NCBI RefSeq assembly: GCF_000621785.1
Contig: NZ_JHXI01000017.1
Span: forward strand, 31,128 to 95,127
Source: Ruminococcus flavefaciens ND2009
Lineage (GTDB): Bacteria > Bacillota > Clostridia > Oscillospirales > Ruminococcaceae
Length of the DNA: 64,000 nucleotides
Direction: 5' to 3'
Shown one piece after another: positions 40,532-48,673 of the stretch. A program made the translations under genes and the position numbers. The notes beneath the pieces are model-generated. The model had not been told where the DNA came from and made no database searches. It saw only the letters and a list, made by a program, of their open reading frames with translations. The first letter of the stretch is position 1, and each line of letters begins with the position of its first letter.

Positions 40532-41824
40532 TTATTTCACGTTTGAGAGCTCAATCCCTCTCTGTATCTCCACTGCTCGTTCCTCGCTGATACCACACTT
40601 TTCGGCGTAGTTAAGCCAGTCAGACACAACGGATTCAGTCTCTGATATAGTCTTATGGCAGAACTCTGCGGTCAGTCCCATAGTCTTTCCGCTGGCGATA
40701 AGATCATCTGATGTTATACCCGATGTTTTACCGTTTACGGACATCTGATGCTTTGAGATCCATCTGTTATCTGGATTATACGCAAATGTCAGATCATATG
40801 CAGGAGAGAGTTTCCACTCTCCTTTACGGTTCATCAGGAATGAGAAATTCTTTACATGATCGTCGCAGTTACCTCCAATAACAGCAAATGCCATTCGCCT
40901 GAAAATCTGCTCTATGCCGCTTTTTCCTATACCAAGTCTCTTTGCATAATCGGTATATAATTCATAACTGCAAACATTCGGAGTGTTATAGTCGAAATGT
41001 CCGAGTGCAGCAAGAGTCTGCATATGTACTTTATCACCGTTTACACGGTCAAATCGCTTCGTCATGAAATGATGAAGTCCGTCTTTTTCATAAATGCGGC
41101 ACTCGTTCATCTCAATACCGAGGTCAACAGCCATAAGATAGTAAGCGTACTCTATAAGCGAATACTGCTTTTTATCAGCTAAGTTGTGGTCACCATTACC
41201 TGATACTCCGTCAAATTTAATGAGCCAGTAATCAAAGCCTTTTCCTGCGTCCACTTGTCCTGACTTGACTTCGCCAGTCTTTTCATTCCATGCAACGATA
41301 GCTTTTGCTCTTGCGCCGCCTGCTGAAGAGCCTATCTCCAACAGCTGCATTATGCTTGCTTCCTTATCGGAAAGCACTGCGCTCTCTTTGTCTGACAACA
41401 CCTCAGATGCAAGCTTTGTCATTTCGGTCACATCGATCTCGCTGTTTATAAACTCAGGACTTGTAGCAGGAACATATTCAAGAGCCCCCATACCGCGTTT
41501 ACCCGTGTAGCACAGCCTTTCTATCGCTGTAAATGTCTCGGGTGAACGTCCCTGACCTGCAAGCCACTTATCTATAACAGCGTTACCGAATTTATCGGGC
41601 AGAGAGTCAGCAAACAGTCCCGGGATACCGTGAAATGCTTCAACACGGCTAAGTTCAGGGAATGTATATATCCTGTCAGATAAAGGCATCTTGAACGGCG
41701 AAAGCTCTATTCCGCTCCTGAGAAATTTTTTGTCGTATTCAAAGCTTGCCGCTGCGTCATCGTCGCCCTGATGAATATATCCTATACGAGTACCCCAGAG
41801 GTACACTTCTGCTGTATTTATCAT
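40532..41824 (-). CDS. hipA: HipA-family Ser/Thr kinase toxin
   Basis: A 430-residue HipA protein. N-terminal HipA_N domain (YLWGTRIGYIHQ, then LPLSD-type PLSDRIYTF), glycine-rich GSSAGGARAKAIV (about 167-179), catalytic GGNCDDHVKNFSFLM (about 323-337) and metal-binding SPAYDLTFAY (about 347-356). HipA of E. coli phosphorylates glutamyl-tRNA synthetase and blocks tRNA-Glu charging; other family members hit other synthetases. The start overlaps the hipB stop (ATGA). Because it lies beside tRNA cassettes, a functional link through tRNA charging is attractive but unproved. Confidence 0.93.
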   Translation of the reverse strand: MINTAEVYLWGTRIGYIHQGDDDAAASFEYDKKFLRSGIELSPFKMPLSDRIYTFPELSRVEAFHGIPGLFADSLPDKFGNAVIDKWLAGQGRSPETFTAIERLCYTGKRGMGALEYVPATSPEFINSEIDVTEMTKLASEVLSDKESAVLSDKEASIMQLLEIGSSAGGARAKAIVAWNEKTGEVKSGQVDAGKGFDYWLIKFDGVSGNGDHNLADKKQYSLIEYAYYLMAVDLGIEMNECRIYEKDGLHHFMTKRFDRVNGDKVHMQTLAALGHFDYNTPNVCSYELYTDYAKRLGIGKSGIEQIFRRMAFAVIGGNCDDHVKNFSFLMNRKGEWKLSPAYDLTFAYNPDNRWISKHQMSVNGKTSGITSDDLIASGKTMGLTAEFCHKTISETESVVSDWLNYAEKCGISEERAVEIQRGIELSNVK

Positions 41825-42159
41825 TCTTCATCGCCCCATTTCCAATCATTATCGTTTTTCTTGCGTTTTCTTGCTCTCTGTTTCGGAGCGTTGTTATCTA
41901 CATAATGAGAGGGACGCTCCTGCGGATCAGGTATCAGCAGATCAAGTTTTTCTTCAAGGTCGAGTGCTTTGAGAAGCTTTATAAGATTGAGCAGACCTAT
42001 ATCACTGCCGTTCTCAAAACGTGCTATTGTGCCGACTGAAACCATTGACTTCTCAGCAAGCTCTGTTCTTGTCATCGAAGCGGCTATGCGGTACTGCTTG
42101 AATCTCGACGAAAGCTCCTTAGCAATAGCCTTATCATGTAAATCCCTGTTTATCTTCAT
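41821..42159 (-). CDS. hipB: HipB-like XRE antitoxin
   Basis: A 112-residue protein: XRE domain FKQYRIAASMTRTELAEKSM then VGTIARFENG (about 20-65), and a charged C-terminal tail (KQRARKRKKNDNDWKWGDEE). It should neutralise HipA and repress the operon. AAAGGAG is spaced for the ATG at 42159, so I do not use the open codons upstream. Palindromic AT-rich sequence (AATATATTGTATTTTAT and similar, 42220-42280) upstream may be its operator. Confidence 0.87.
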   Translation of the reverse strand: MKINRDLHDKAIAKELSSRFKQYRIAASMTRTELAEKSMVSVGTIARFENGSDIGLLNLIKLLKALDLEEKLDLLIPDPQERPSHYVDNNAPKQRARKRKKNDNDWKWGDEE

Positions 42160-42330
42160 CACGGACGCTCCTTTCATCAACTTTTGCTGGTTTTATTATA
42201 CCACAGCAAATAATAAAATGCAATATATTATTTTTTAAAATCGTAATTCGCACATAAAATACAATATATTGTATTTTATCGTTCTTTCAACTATCGCATA
42301 TTTTGCGACAGTTCATTTCGATAAAACAAC

Positions 42331-42384
42331 AGCAGCTCCGTTCGGGATTTGCCCGCTTATTCAGAGCTGCTTTGGTCATTTTTT
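42331..42384 (+). terminator. Terminator-like repeat upstream of hipBA
   Basis: AGCAGCTC...GAGCTGCT stem with a late T-run. It is about 75 percent identical over 60 bases to 40473-40530, so hipBA lies between direct repeats. Confidence 0.6.
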
Positions 42385-42404
42385 CGGTAGAGACGCGCCG
42401 ATCC

Positions 42405-42426
42405 AACCACTTATTTACCACTTATT
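42405..42426 (+). repeat. Arm-type direct repeat, right end of element 2
   Basis: AACCACTTATTTACCACTTA, matching 15663-15684 at the left end. Confidence 0.65.
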
Positions 42427-42540
42427 GGCATTGAAAATCGCTTAAAATCACTTGAAGATGCTAAAAGTGAAGCTTCAAAAATCGCCGAAATACAGCCATT
42501 TTCGCATTTTACCAAAAGCTGCTGAAAGGCTCGGGATTTT

Positions 42541-42565
42541 TTCAATTCCCGTACGGGTCACCATT
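42541..42565 (+). repeat. att core copy 3 (right end of element 2)
   Basis: Identical to 3618-3642 and 15571-15595. Chromosomal sequence resumes to the right. Confidence 0.92.
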
Positions 42566-42612
42566 CAACGTTCTCGGAAACAGCGTAATATCGCCGTTTT
42601 GCGATAACTGAA

Positions 42613-42649
42613 AACAGCTCCCATCTACACGGACAGGAGCTGTTTTTTA
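42613..42649 (+). terminator. Intrinsic terminator upstream of kinase copy 2
   Basis: AACAGCTCC (42613-42621) with GGAGCTGTT (42636-42644), then T-run. Confidence 0.65.
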
Positions 42650-42711
42650 TTGAAAAACGCCCCCCAATATGATATAATTATGGAAACTATCGGAAAGGAG
42701 CCGCGGCTACT

Positions 42712-43224
42712 ATGATAATACTGATAACAGGCGCTTCGCATACAGGGAAAACGCTTCTCGCGCAGAAACTGCTTGAAAAATACAAGTACCCTTACCTGTC
42801 TATCGACCACCTGAAAATGGGACTTATAAGAAGCGGTCAGACCGAGCTCACGCCCTATGACGACGACAAGCTGACAGCATACCTCTGGAATATCCTGAAA
42901 GAGATGATAAAGACTGCCATTGAAAACGAACAGGATCTCATAATCGAGGGCTGTTATATTCCCTTTGACTGGAAGAACAGCTTTGACGCCGACTATCTGT
43001 CGCAGATAAAATACATCTGCCTTGTTATGAGTGAAAGCTACATAACCAGCCATTTCAGTGACATTGTCAGCTTCGGGAACGCTATCGAGAAAAGGCTCTC
43101 CAATGACATCAGTATTGAGTATATAATACAGGACAATCAGGAATATCTCCGCGGCTGTCTCAGTTACGGACTTGACTATTTTCTGATAAATGATGAATAC
43201 GATTTGGAAAGGTGCTGTATATGA
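42712..43224 (+). CDS. P-loop kinase-like protein, copy 2
   Basis: A 170-residue protein differing from the 32237 copy at only a few positions (for example Asp to Tyr near residue 137, Ile to Leu near 154). The Walker A GASHTGKT and the IIEGCYIPFDW motif are unchanged, and regulatory sequence upstream is nearly identical. The differences are conservative, so both copies are probably functional. Substrate unknown. Confidence 0.78.
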   Translation: MIILITGASHTGKTLLAQKLLEKYKYPYLSIDHLKMGLIRSGQTELTPYDDDKLTAYLWNILKEMIKTAIENEQDLIIEGCYIPFDWKNSFDADYLSQIKYICLVMSESYITSHFSDIVSFGNAIEKRLSNDISIEYIIQDNQEYLRGCLSYGLDYFLINDEYDLERCCI

Positions 43225-43850
43225 GCAACCCATGGGAAGAAATAAGTCTTGATGACTACGAAAAGCACATGAGCCTTGATTCTGTGCGGCAACTTCAGGC
43301 GCTTGATTCCATAATGCAAGAGCAGTTCGCCGCCTATCCTGTGGAGACCGCCGCAGTTCTGGGAGTTGCAGGCGGAAACGGACTTGAACACATCGGCACT
43401 GACAAGTTCCGCAAAGTCTACGGTGTGGACATCAATGCGGACTACCTCAGTGCAGTATCTCAGCGATATACTCAGCTTTCGGGAGTTCTGGAGTGCCTGC
43501 ACATCGACCTTATAAACGAGGCAGAGAAGCTCCCGCAGGCACAGCTACTGATAGCGAATCTGCTTATCGAGTACATCGGCTATGGAGCGTTTCAGCGAGC
43601 CGTTTTGCAGACCGCTCCCGAGTACGTTTCCTGCGTGATACAGATAAACACGGACGAGGAGCAGTGGGTGTCGGAGTCGCCGTACCTGCGAGCTTTCGAC
43701 AGGCTTGACGAGGTTCATCACCAAATGGAAGAAAAGGCACTCACGGCTGCTATGGAGGAGATAGGATACTCGGTGATATTGCAGGAGTCATTTTCGCTGC
43801 CGAATGGCAAGGCGCTGATGAGGTTGGATTTTGAGAGAAATGAGGTGTAA
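43221..43850 (+). CDS. Class I methyltransferase-like protein, copy 2
   Basis: A 209-residue paralog of 32746-33384 with the same motif I VLGVAGGNGLEHI and VYGVDINADYL. It starts in the kinase stop (ATGA). It is more diverged than the kinase, mainly in the C-terminal third, and its last codons differ because the downstream neighbour is a GrpB gene here. Methyl acceptor unknown. Confidence 0.8.
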   Translation: MSNPWEEISLDDYEKHMSLDSVRQLQALDSIMQEQFAAYPVETAAVLGVAGGNGLEHIGTDKFRKVYGVDINADYLSAVSQRYTQLSGVLECLHIDLINEAEKLPQAQLLIANLLIEYIGYGAFQRAVLQTAPEYVSCVIQINTDEEQWVSESPYLRAFDRLDEVHHQMEEKALTAAMEEIGYSVILQESFSLPNGKALMRLDFERNEV

Positions 43851-43851
43851 A

Positions 43852-44394
43852 ATGAGCATTGGAATGAAGCGCGGAACAGTTTTCCTTGAGGAACACCAGA
43901 CTGCATGGGAGGAAAGTGCAAGGACAGTTATCAACGATATTCAAAGTGTGCTGGACGGTCTTAATGCCGATGTTCAACACATTGGCAGCACATCTGTAAA
44001 GTCCGTAAAAGCCAAGCCGATAATAGATATTGCCGTTGCTGTTAATGATCTTGATGAGGTCATCGCCCGCAATGAAAAGCTTGCGGAGCGCGGTATCATT
44101 TTCCGCTTTGATGAGCGTCCCGACCACCTGCTTTATGTCAAGGGCGATTTTGAAAAAGACACAAGAACTCACCATATCCACGTTATTCCGAAAGGCTCGG
44201 AGGAGTGGAAGAATTACCTGTGCTTCCGCGATTATCTTAACGAAAACCTCAGTATCGCAAAGGAATATGAAGCGCTGAAACTGGAGCTGTGTGAGAAATA
44301 CGGCAATGACAGAAATGCCTACACCGACGCAAAGGAAGACTTTATCCGCAGAGTCACCGCCGAGGCTCGGAAAATATATGCAGACAGGTATTGA
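43852..44394 (+). CDS. GrpB-family (UPF0157) nucleotidyltransferase-fold protein
   Basis: A 180-residue GrpB protein: HIGSTSVKSVKAKPIIDIAV (about 43-62) is the family hallmark, with a nucleotidyltransferase-like GS and paired Asp, followed by THHIHVIPKGSEEWKNYL. Function is unproved; related folds add nucleotides, and GrpB is often found with acetyltransferases and kinases. It begins one base after the methyltransferase stop. Confidence 0.9.
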   Translation: MSIGMKRGTVFLEEHQTAWEESARTVINDIQSVLDGLNADVQHIGSTSVKSVKAKPIIDIAVAVNDLDEVIARNEKLAERGIIFRFDERPDHLLYVKGDFEKDTRTHHIHVIPKGSEEWKNYLCFRDYLNENLSIAKEYEALKLELCEKYGNDRNAYTDAKEDFIRRVTAEARKIYADRY

Positions 44395-44458
44395 GCAATT
44401 AAGCCTGACACCAAAAGCCGCAAAAAATCAGGACAGCTTGTCAGCAAATAATAAAAAC

Positions 44459-44499
44459 AACACCGCCGTTCAGGTTAGTCCCGAGCGGCGGTGTTTTTA
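44459..44499. terminator. Bidirectional terminator, grpB / DXS-like gene
   Basis: AACACCGCCG (44459-44468) with CGGCGGTGTT (44486-44495), A-run before and T-run after, between convergent genes. Confidence 0.8.
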
Positions 44500-44537
44500 T
44501 AGTTGTATTATCCTTTGCCGCCAATTATGGCGAGTTC

Positions 44538-46289
44538 TCATTTCAGCGCACTGATCATCTCAGCAGTCAGCTTATCCACAGAGATACCGTGAGCAGCAAG
44601 CAGCTCATCTGCCTTGAATTCTGTGTGGAATGCCTTTGAAATACCGTGGCAGTGAACACGCATATCACAATCGCCGTAGAATGCTGCGATATTCTGTCCG
44701 TAGCCGCCCATGACCTCGCCGTCCTCAATGGTGATGACAAGGCTGTGGTCTTTTTTCAGCGAGTCAAGAAGTTCCTCGTCCACACCGCTGACAAATGCGG
44801 CGTTGATGACAGTGATCTCCGTTCCTGTCTGCTCCTTTACCTTGTCGGCAGCTTCAAGTGCCATGGGAACAAGTCCGCCCACTGCAATGAGCGCAGCTTT
44901 GCTGCCCTTGCGTTCGATCTTGTTTTTCAGAACAGAGTAGTCTGTATCGTCAGCAACACCTGTCGATATAAGATTATCTACAACTCTGATAGCAACAGGG
45001 TGCTGCTTCTGAGTTGTCGCATATCTGAACATCTGCACGAATTCTTCATTGCTTGCAGGCGCAAGATAAATAAGATTGGGGATATGTGCAAACATCTGTA
45101 TATCGCAGAGCGCAATGTGGGTATTGGAGTTCATTCCGTATGCGCCGGGACTGAGTATCAGGAAAGTTGCAGGACTGTCATTGAGGCACACATCGTGGGA
45201 CATCTGGTCATATGTACGCTGATAGAAAGGCGCGAATGTACCGAATACAGCTGTACCGCCGTTTCGTGCGATACCGCCTGCCATAGCGACTGCATTTTCC
45301 TCTGCGATGCCGACGTCGATGAACTGTCCGCGCTGTACATATTCCTCACGGACACCCTGCACAAAGCCCAGTCCCATGGGAGTTGCGGCGTTCAGAACAA
45401 TGGCATTCTCATTTGTGTCCAGCAGTTCCTTCAGACAGTTGAATACAACATTTTCTCCGCCCTCATAAGGATACAGCGGTGAGCCGTCCTCAACGTGGAA
45501 GGGACCGCCTGCGTGCCAGCTTTCACGGTCCTTTTCGGCGTAGGGCAGACCTTTTCCCTTGATAGTGTGGATATGGAGCACAACAGGGTGGTCGATGTCC
45601 TTCACGCTCTCAAACAGCTCCACCAGCTTTGCGGTATCGTGACCGTCATCAAGATAGCGGTAGTCCAGTCCCATTGCACGGAAGAGATTATCCTCGGCAG
45701 TGCCGTTTGATTCGCGGAGCTTTTTAAGAGTCTTGTAGAGTCCGCCGTGGTTTTCAGCGATACTCTGGTCGTTGTCGTTGACGATGATTATGAGGTTCTT
45801 GTTGTACTCTCCTGCGTAGTCAAGCGCTTCCAGAGCCTCGCCGCCGGACAGTGAACCGTCGCCGATAAGGGCGATTATATTCTCACTGCGCTTATTCAGA
45901 TCACGTCCCTTTGCAAGTCCCAGGGCAAGGGAGACGGAGGTCGATGTGTGACCGACAATGAACATATCATGCTCGCTCTCATTGGGGTTTGTATAGCCTG
46001 TCACATCGTGAAAATGCTCCTCGTCAAGAAAGGCTTCCTTTCTGCCTGTCAGTATCTTGTGGGGATAGCACTGGTGGGATACGTCAAAGACTATCTTGTC
46101 CTTGGGGGAGTCGAAAACATAGTGGAATGCCACAGTCAGCTCCACAACACCCAGGTTAGGTCCCTGATGTCCGCCTGCTTTGCTTATCTTGTTGATGAGT
46201 GCGGCTCTTGTCTCGTCCGCAAGCGTCTTAAGCTGAGAGACCTCCAGCTTTTTGATGTCGTCAGGGCCGTTGATTTTTTCTAAATACAT
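44538..46289 (-). CDS. DXS-like thiamine diphosphate transketolase-family enzyme
   Basis: A 583-residue protein that aligns along 1-deoxyxylulose-5-phosphate synthase: GGHQGPNLGVVELTVAFHYVFD in broken form, thiamine-binding GDGSLSGGEALEALDYAG and NDNDQSIAENHGG, IAEENAVAMAGGIA with the catalytic Glu, and FAPFYQRTYDQMSHDV. The loop that in DXS reads Asp-Arg-Ala-Gly...Asp-Gly-x-Thr-His is here LSPGAYGMNSNTH, lacking the substrate-phosphate Arg and Asp. It is also shorter than usual (about 620). I therefore call it DXS-like and leave the substrate open. AGGAGG supports ATG 46289. It forms an operon with an aldo/keto reductase and flavodoxin. Confidence 0.82.
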   Translation of the reverse strand: MYLEKINGPDDIKKLEVSQLKTLADETRAALINKISKAGGHQGPNLGVVELTVAFHYVFDSPKDKIVFDVSHQCYPHKILTGRKEAFLDEEHFHDVTGYTNPNESEHDMFIVGHTSTSVSLALGLAKGRDLNKRSENIIALIGDGSLSGGEALEALDYAGEYNKNLIIIVNDNDQSIAENHGGLYKTLKKLRESNGTAEDNLFRAMGLDYRYLDDGHDTAKLVELFESVKDIDHPVVLHIHTIKGKGLPYAEKDRESWHAGGPFHVEDGSPLYPYEGGENVVFNCLKELLDTNENAIVLNAATPMGLGFVQGVREEYVQRGQFIDVGIAEENAVAMAGGIARNGGTAVFGTFAPFYQRTYDQMSHDVCLNDSPATFLILSPGAYGMNSNTHIALCDIQMFAHIPNLIYLAPASNEEFVQMFRYATTQKQHPVAIRVVDNLISTGVADDTDYSVLKNKIERKGSKAALIAVGGLVPMALEAADKVKEQTGTEITVINAAFVSGVDEELLDSLKKDHSLVITIEDGEVMGGYGQNIAAFYGDCDMRVHCHGISKAFHTEFKADELLAAHGISVDKLTAEMISALK

Positions 46290-46302
46290 ACTTTTATCCT
46301 CC

Positions 46303-47163
46303 TCAGATCCTGAAACCATTTATCATCTTTACGAATGCAGGATCGCTGTGGTCAACGATCTCGCTGTGCCCAAGATCAAGTGCTGCGATCTTCTGCATAT
46401 CCTCATCCGAAAGTGTGAAGTCCCAGATGTCGAAATTCTGCTCCATACGCTCCACGTGAACGGATTTTGGCAGGATCGAAACACCTCTCTGAGCATTCCA
46501 TTTCAGCGCGATCTGTGCAGCGGTCTTACTGTATTTTGCCCCTATCTCCGTCAGTACGGGGTGGGTGAAGATACCATGTCTGCCCTCTGCGAGAGGTCCC
46601 CATGCCTGCGGCACGATACTGTATTCCTTCATGAACTTGATCGCAGTGTCCTGCGCAAAGAACGGGTGCAGTTCAACCTGATTGACAGCGGGCATGATCT
46701 CTACATTCGCACAGAAATTTGCAAGAATTGCAGGATAGAAATTCGATAAGCCGATCGCCTTTACCCAGCCCTCTTTGTATGCGCTTTCAAGCGCACGGTA
46801 GCCTGCAAAGTAATCGCCCATAGGCTGATGGATAAGGATCAGATCAATATACTCCATATCAAGCTTTGCAAGGGATCCCTTCAGAGATGCATAGGCACCG
46901 TTCTCTGTTTTCATGTTGGAGACCCACAGCTTTGTTGTGATGAATAGTTCCTCACGGCTTACAAGTCCGTCAGCGATCGCACGGCTGACTGCCTTTCCGA
47001 CAGCTGCTTCATTCATATATGCCTGTGCCGTGTCGATAAGGCGGTATCCTGTCCTGATCGCGTCATATACAGCCTTTTCGCAGACAGCCGCATCGGGCAC
47101 CTGAAATACGCCGAATCCCTCGATTGGCATTTTTGCTCCTGTGTTAAGTGTTACGAATTCCAT
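46303..47163 (-). CDS. Aldo/keto reductase
   Basis: A 286-residue NADPH-dependent aldo/keto reductase with the catalytic tetrad in place: DTAQAY (Asp, Tyr about residues 44-49), TTKLWV (Lys), and LILIHQP (His). NQVELHPF and LPKSVHVERMEQNF form the cofactor pocket. It resembles the 2,5-diketogluconate reductase-type group. It lies 13 bases upstream of the DXS-like gene on the same strand, with a flavodoxin gene before it, suggesting a shared redox or carbonyl-detoxifying task under the divergent LysR regulator. Confidence 0.93.
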   Translation of the reverse strand: MEFVTLNTGAKMPIEGFGVFQVPDAAVCEKAVYDAIRTGYRLIDTAQAYMNEAAVGKAVSRAIADGLVSREELFITTKLWVSNMKTENGAYASLKGSLAKLDMEYIDLILIHQPMGDYFAGYRALESAYKEGWVKAIGLSNFYPAILANFCANVEIMPAVNQVELHPFFAQDTAIKFMKEYSIVPQAWGPLAEGRHGIFTHPVLTEIGAKYSKTAAQIALKWNAQRGVSILPKSVHVERMEQNFDIWDFTLSDEDMQKIAALDLGHSEIVDHSDPAFVKMINGFRI

Positions 47164-47187
47164 AATAAGATCCTCCTTGTATTGTAT

Positions 47188-47643
47188 TTATAGACTCAGC
47201 CATTCCCTGACAGCAGCTTCTGTCAGGTGATTTCCGTCAATGCTTTTGTGAACATTTCCCCTGCTCAGCTTCTTTACGTCGTCCGTGCCCACAGAACCGC
47301 TTCCGCCGTGGGTATTGAAAAGGTACACGTTCTTGCCGTTCAGGTCATACTGTTCAAGAAAACTCAGTACTATCATAGGACAGGTATACCACCACGCAGG
47401 ATAGCCGATCACAATGTCGGTATACTGCGATATACCTGCAATTGAGCCTGCAAAGGCAGGGCGGACGTCCTTGTCGCGCTCTTTTTTCGCCTGTGCCGCA
47501 CAGATGGGATATATCTTGGAGTACGACTTTTCGGGTCTCAGCTCAAATATATCACCGCCGGTCATCTCTGCGACGAGTCCGGCAGCTTTTCTTGTGTGTC
47601 CGCCCCACGAAAAGAATACGATCAGGAATTTTCTCTCCGGCAT
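47188..47643 (-). CDS. Flavodoxin-family protein
   Basis: A 151-residue flavodoxin (Flavodoxin_4 type): FMN phosphate loop FFSWGGHTRKAAG (about 10-22), then IVIGYPAWWYTCPMIVLSFLEQ and FNTHGGSGSVG for the isoalloxazine site. It likely carries electrons to a partner oxidoreductase, possibly the adjacent aldo/keto reductase operon products. First gene of the minus-strand operon, divergent from the LysR regulator. Confidence 0.9.
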   Translation of the reverse strand: MPERKFLIVFFSWGGHTRKAAGLVAEMTGGDIFELRPEKSYSKIYPICAAQAKKERDKDVRPAFAGSIAGISQYTDIVIGYPAWWYTCPMIVLSFLEQYDLNGKNVYLFNTHGGSGSVGTDDVKKLSRGNVHKSIDGNHLTEAAVREWLSL

Positions 47644-47799
47644 AGTGCGCCTCCATTCCTGTATTGATTTTTTATAGTGAGTTATGTTATAATTGGAACA
47701 GATTCCCTATTACAACCGTATTATAGCATAACAAGCGAGATTTGTACAATGCCGATACAGTATACTGCTATAAATATTAATCATACCGAGGTAAAAACT

Positions 47800-48639
47800 A
47801 TGCTGGAATTATATCTCCTGCGGCAGCTTGCTGCATTCAAAGAATACGGCACACTTTCCGAAGCTGCCGAAAGACTTTATCTCTCACAGCCTGCACTGAG
47901 CCGCAACATGAGAAAGCTTGAGGAAGAAATAGGCGTACCGCTGTTTGTGCGCAGCCGCAACAAGCTGGAGCTCAACGAAAACGGTATGCTGACCGCTGAG
48001 CTTGCCGAAAAAGCCGTTTCTGAAATAGACAGCATCGCAAAACAGGTCCGCGATTTTGACCGAAGCCGCAGAACTATTTCACTGGGTGTCTGTGCTCCTG
48101 CGCCCATATGGAAGCTGACTCCGCTGCTGTCGCAATTATACCCGACAATGACTATTCAGACCGAGATAACAGAGGAGACAGAACTGCTGGAAGGTCTCCA
48201 TAACGGGCTGTATCAGCTTATCGTGCTGCATTTCCGGCCCGAGGACAAACACTACATCAGCACTGCCTGCGGAACCGAAAAGCTGTTCTTCTCGCTTCCG
48301 CCGACGCACAGACTTGCAAATGAAGCGGCACTGTCCTTTTCCGACCTTGACGGCGAGAACCTCCTTCTGATGTCGGAGATAGGTTTCTGGCACGATATGA
48401 CCGTCAGAAAGATGCCCCATTCCAGATTTCTGGTACAAAACGACCGCTTTACCTTCGATGAGATAGTCAGCGCATCTGTTCTCCCCACATTCAGCACGGA
48501 TACTGCAAATGAGTTTTTCGGAAGCAGTTCCGAACGTGTCGAGGTACCCATTACCGATGCAGAGGCTGAGGTGAGATATTTTCTTGTCTGCCTGAAGGAA
48601 AACGAAAAGCAGTTCGGGCAGCTGTTTGAAGTTCTATAG
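47800..48639 (+). CDS. LysR-family transcriptional regulator
   Basis: A 279-residue LysR protein: winged HTH QLAAFKEYGTLSEAAERLYLSQPALSRNMRKLEEEIG in broken form (about 7-45), then a periplasmic-binding-like effector domain (about 85-279). I chose ATG 47800 (MLELYLLRQL), the usual family start, with GAGGT nine bases upstream. It is divergent from the flavodoxin-AKR-DXS-like operon, so it is probably its activator. Confidence 0.93.
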   Translation: MLELYLLRQLAAFKEYGTLSEAAERLYLSQPALSRNMRKLEEEIGVPLFVRSRNKLELNENGMLTAELAEKAVSEIDSIAKQVRDFDRSRRTISLGVCAPAPIWKLTPLLSQLYPTMTIQTEITEETELLEGLHNGLYQLIVLHFRPEDKHYISTACGTEKLFFSLPPTHRLANEAALSFSDLDGENLLLMSEIGFWHDMTVRKMPHSRFLVQNDRFTFDEIVSASVLPTFSTDTANEFFGSSSERVEVPITDAEAEVRYFLVCLKENEKQFGQLFEVL

Positions 48640-48642
48640 ACC

Positions 48643-48673
48643 GAAACCACCCTTTAAACGGGTGGTTTTTTGA
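48643..48673 (+). terminator. Terminator of the LysR gene
   Basis: AACCACCC with GGGTGGTT, seven-base loop, then T-run. Confidence 0.8.

Larger units (their letters stand above)
15571..42565. mobile_element. Integrative element 2, tandem in the tRNA-Glu site
   Basis: About 27 kb between att copies 2 and 3, with its own integrase, excisionase, DUF6809-like and DUF927-type genes at the left end. No relaxase, phage structural or terminase gene is seen. The cargo is a defence-like operon, two tRNA cassettes with leaders, an RNA ligase, Fic, HipBA and assorted enzymes. Arm-type repeats at 15663 and 42405 match each other and differ from those of element 1, supporting these borders. Confidence 0.82.
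42160..42711. other. Right end of element 2 and junction to the chromosome
   Basis: No gene. It holds the hipBA promoter area, a palindrome (42289-42313), a terminator (42331-42384), arm-type repeats (42405-42426), a roughly 110-base stretch related to 15458-15570, the att core (42541-42565), a hairpin near 42589, a terminator (42613-42649) and the kinase copy 2 promoter. Confidence 0.7.
42597..43845 (+). repeat. 1.25-kb direct duplication, copy outside element 2
   Basis: Chromosomal-side copy of 32122-33370; starts 31 bases beyond the att core. Confidence 0.88.

Noticed and set aside
15571..42565. Element 2 as a prophage
   Set aside because: No capsid, portal, terminase, tail or lysis genes; only integrase, excisionase and a replication ATPase are shared with phages.
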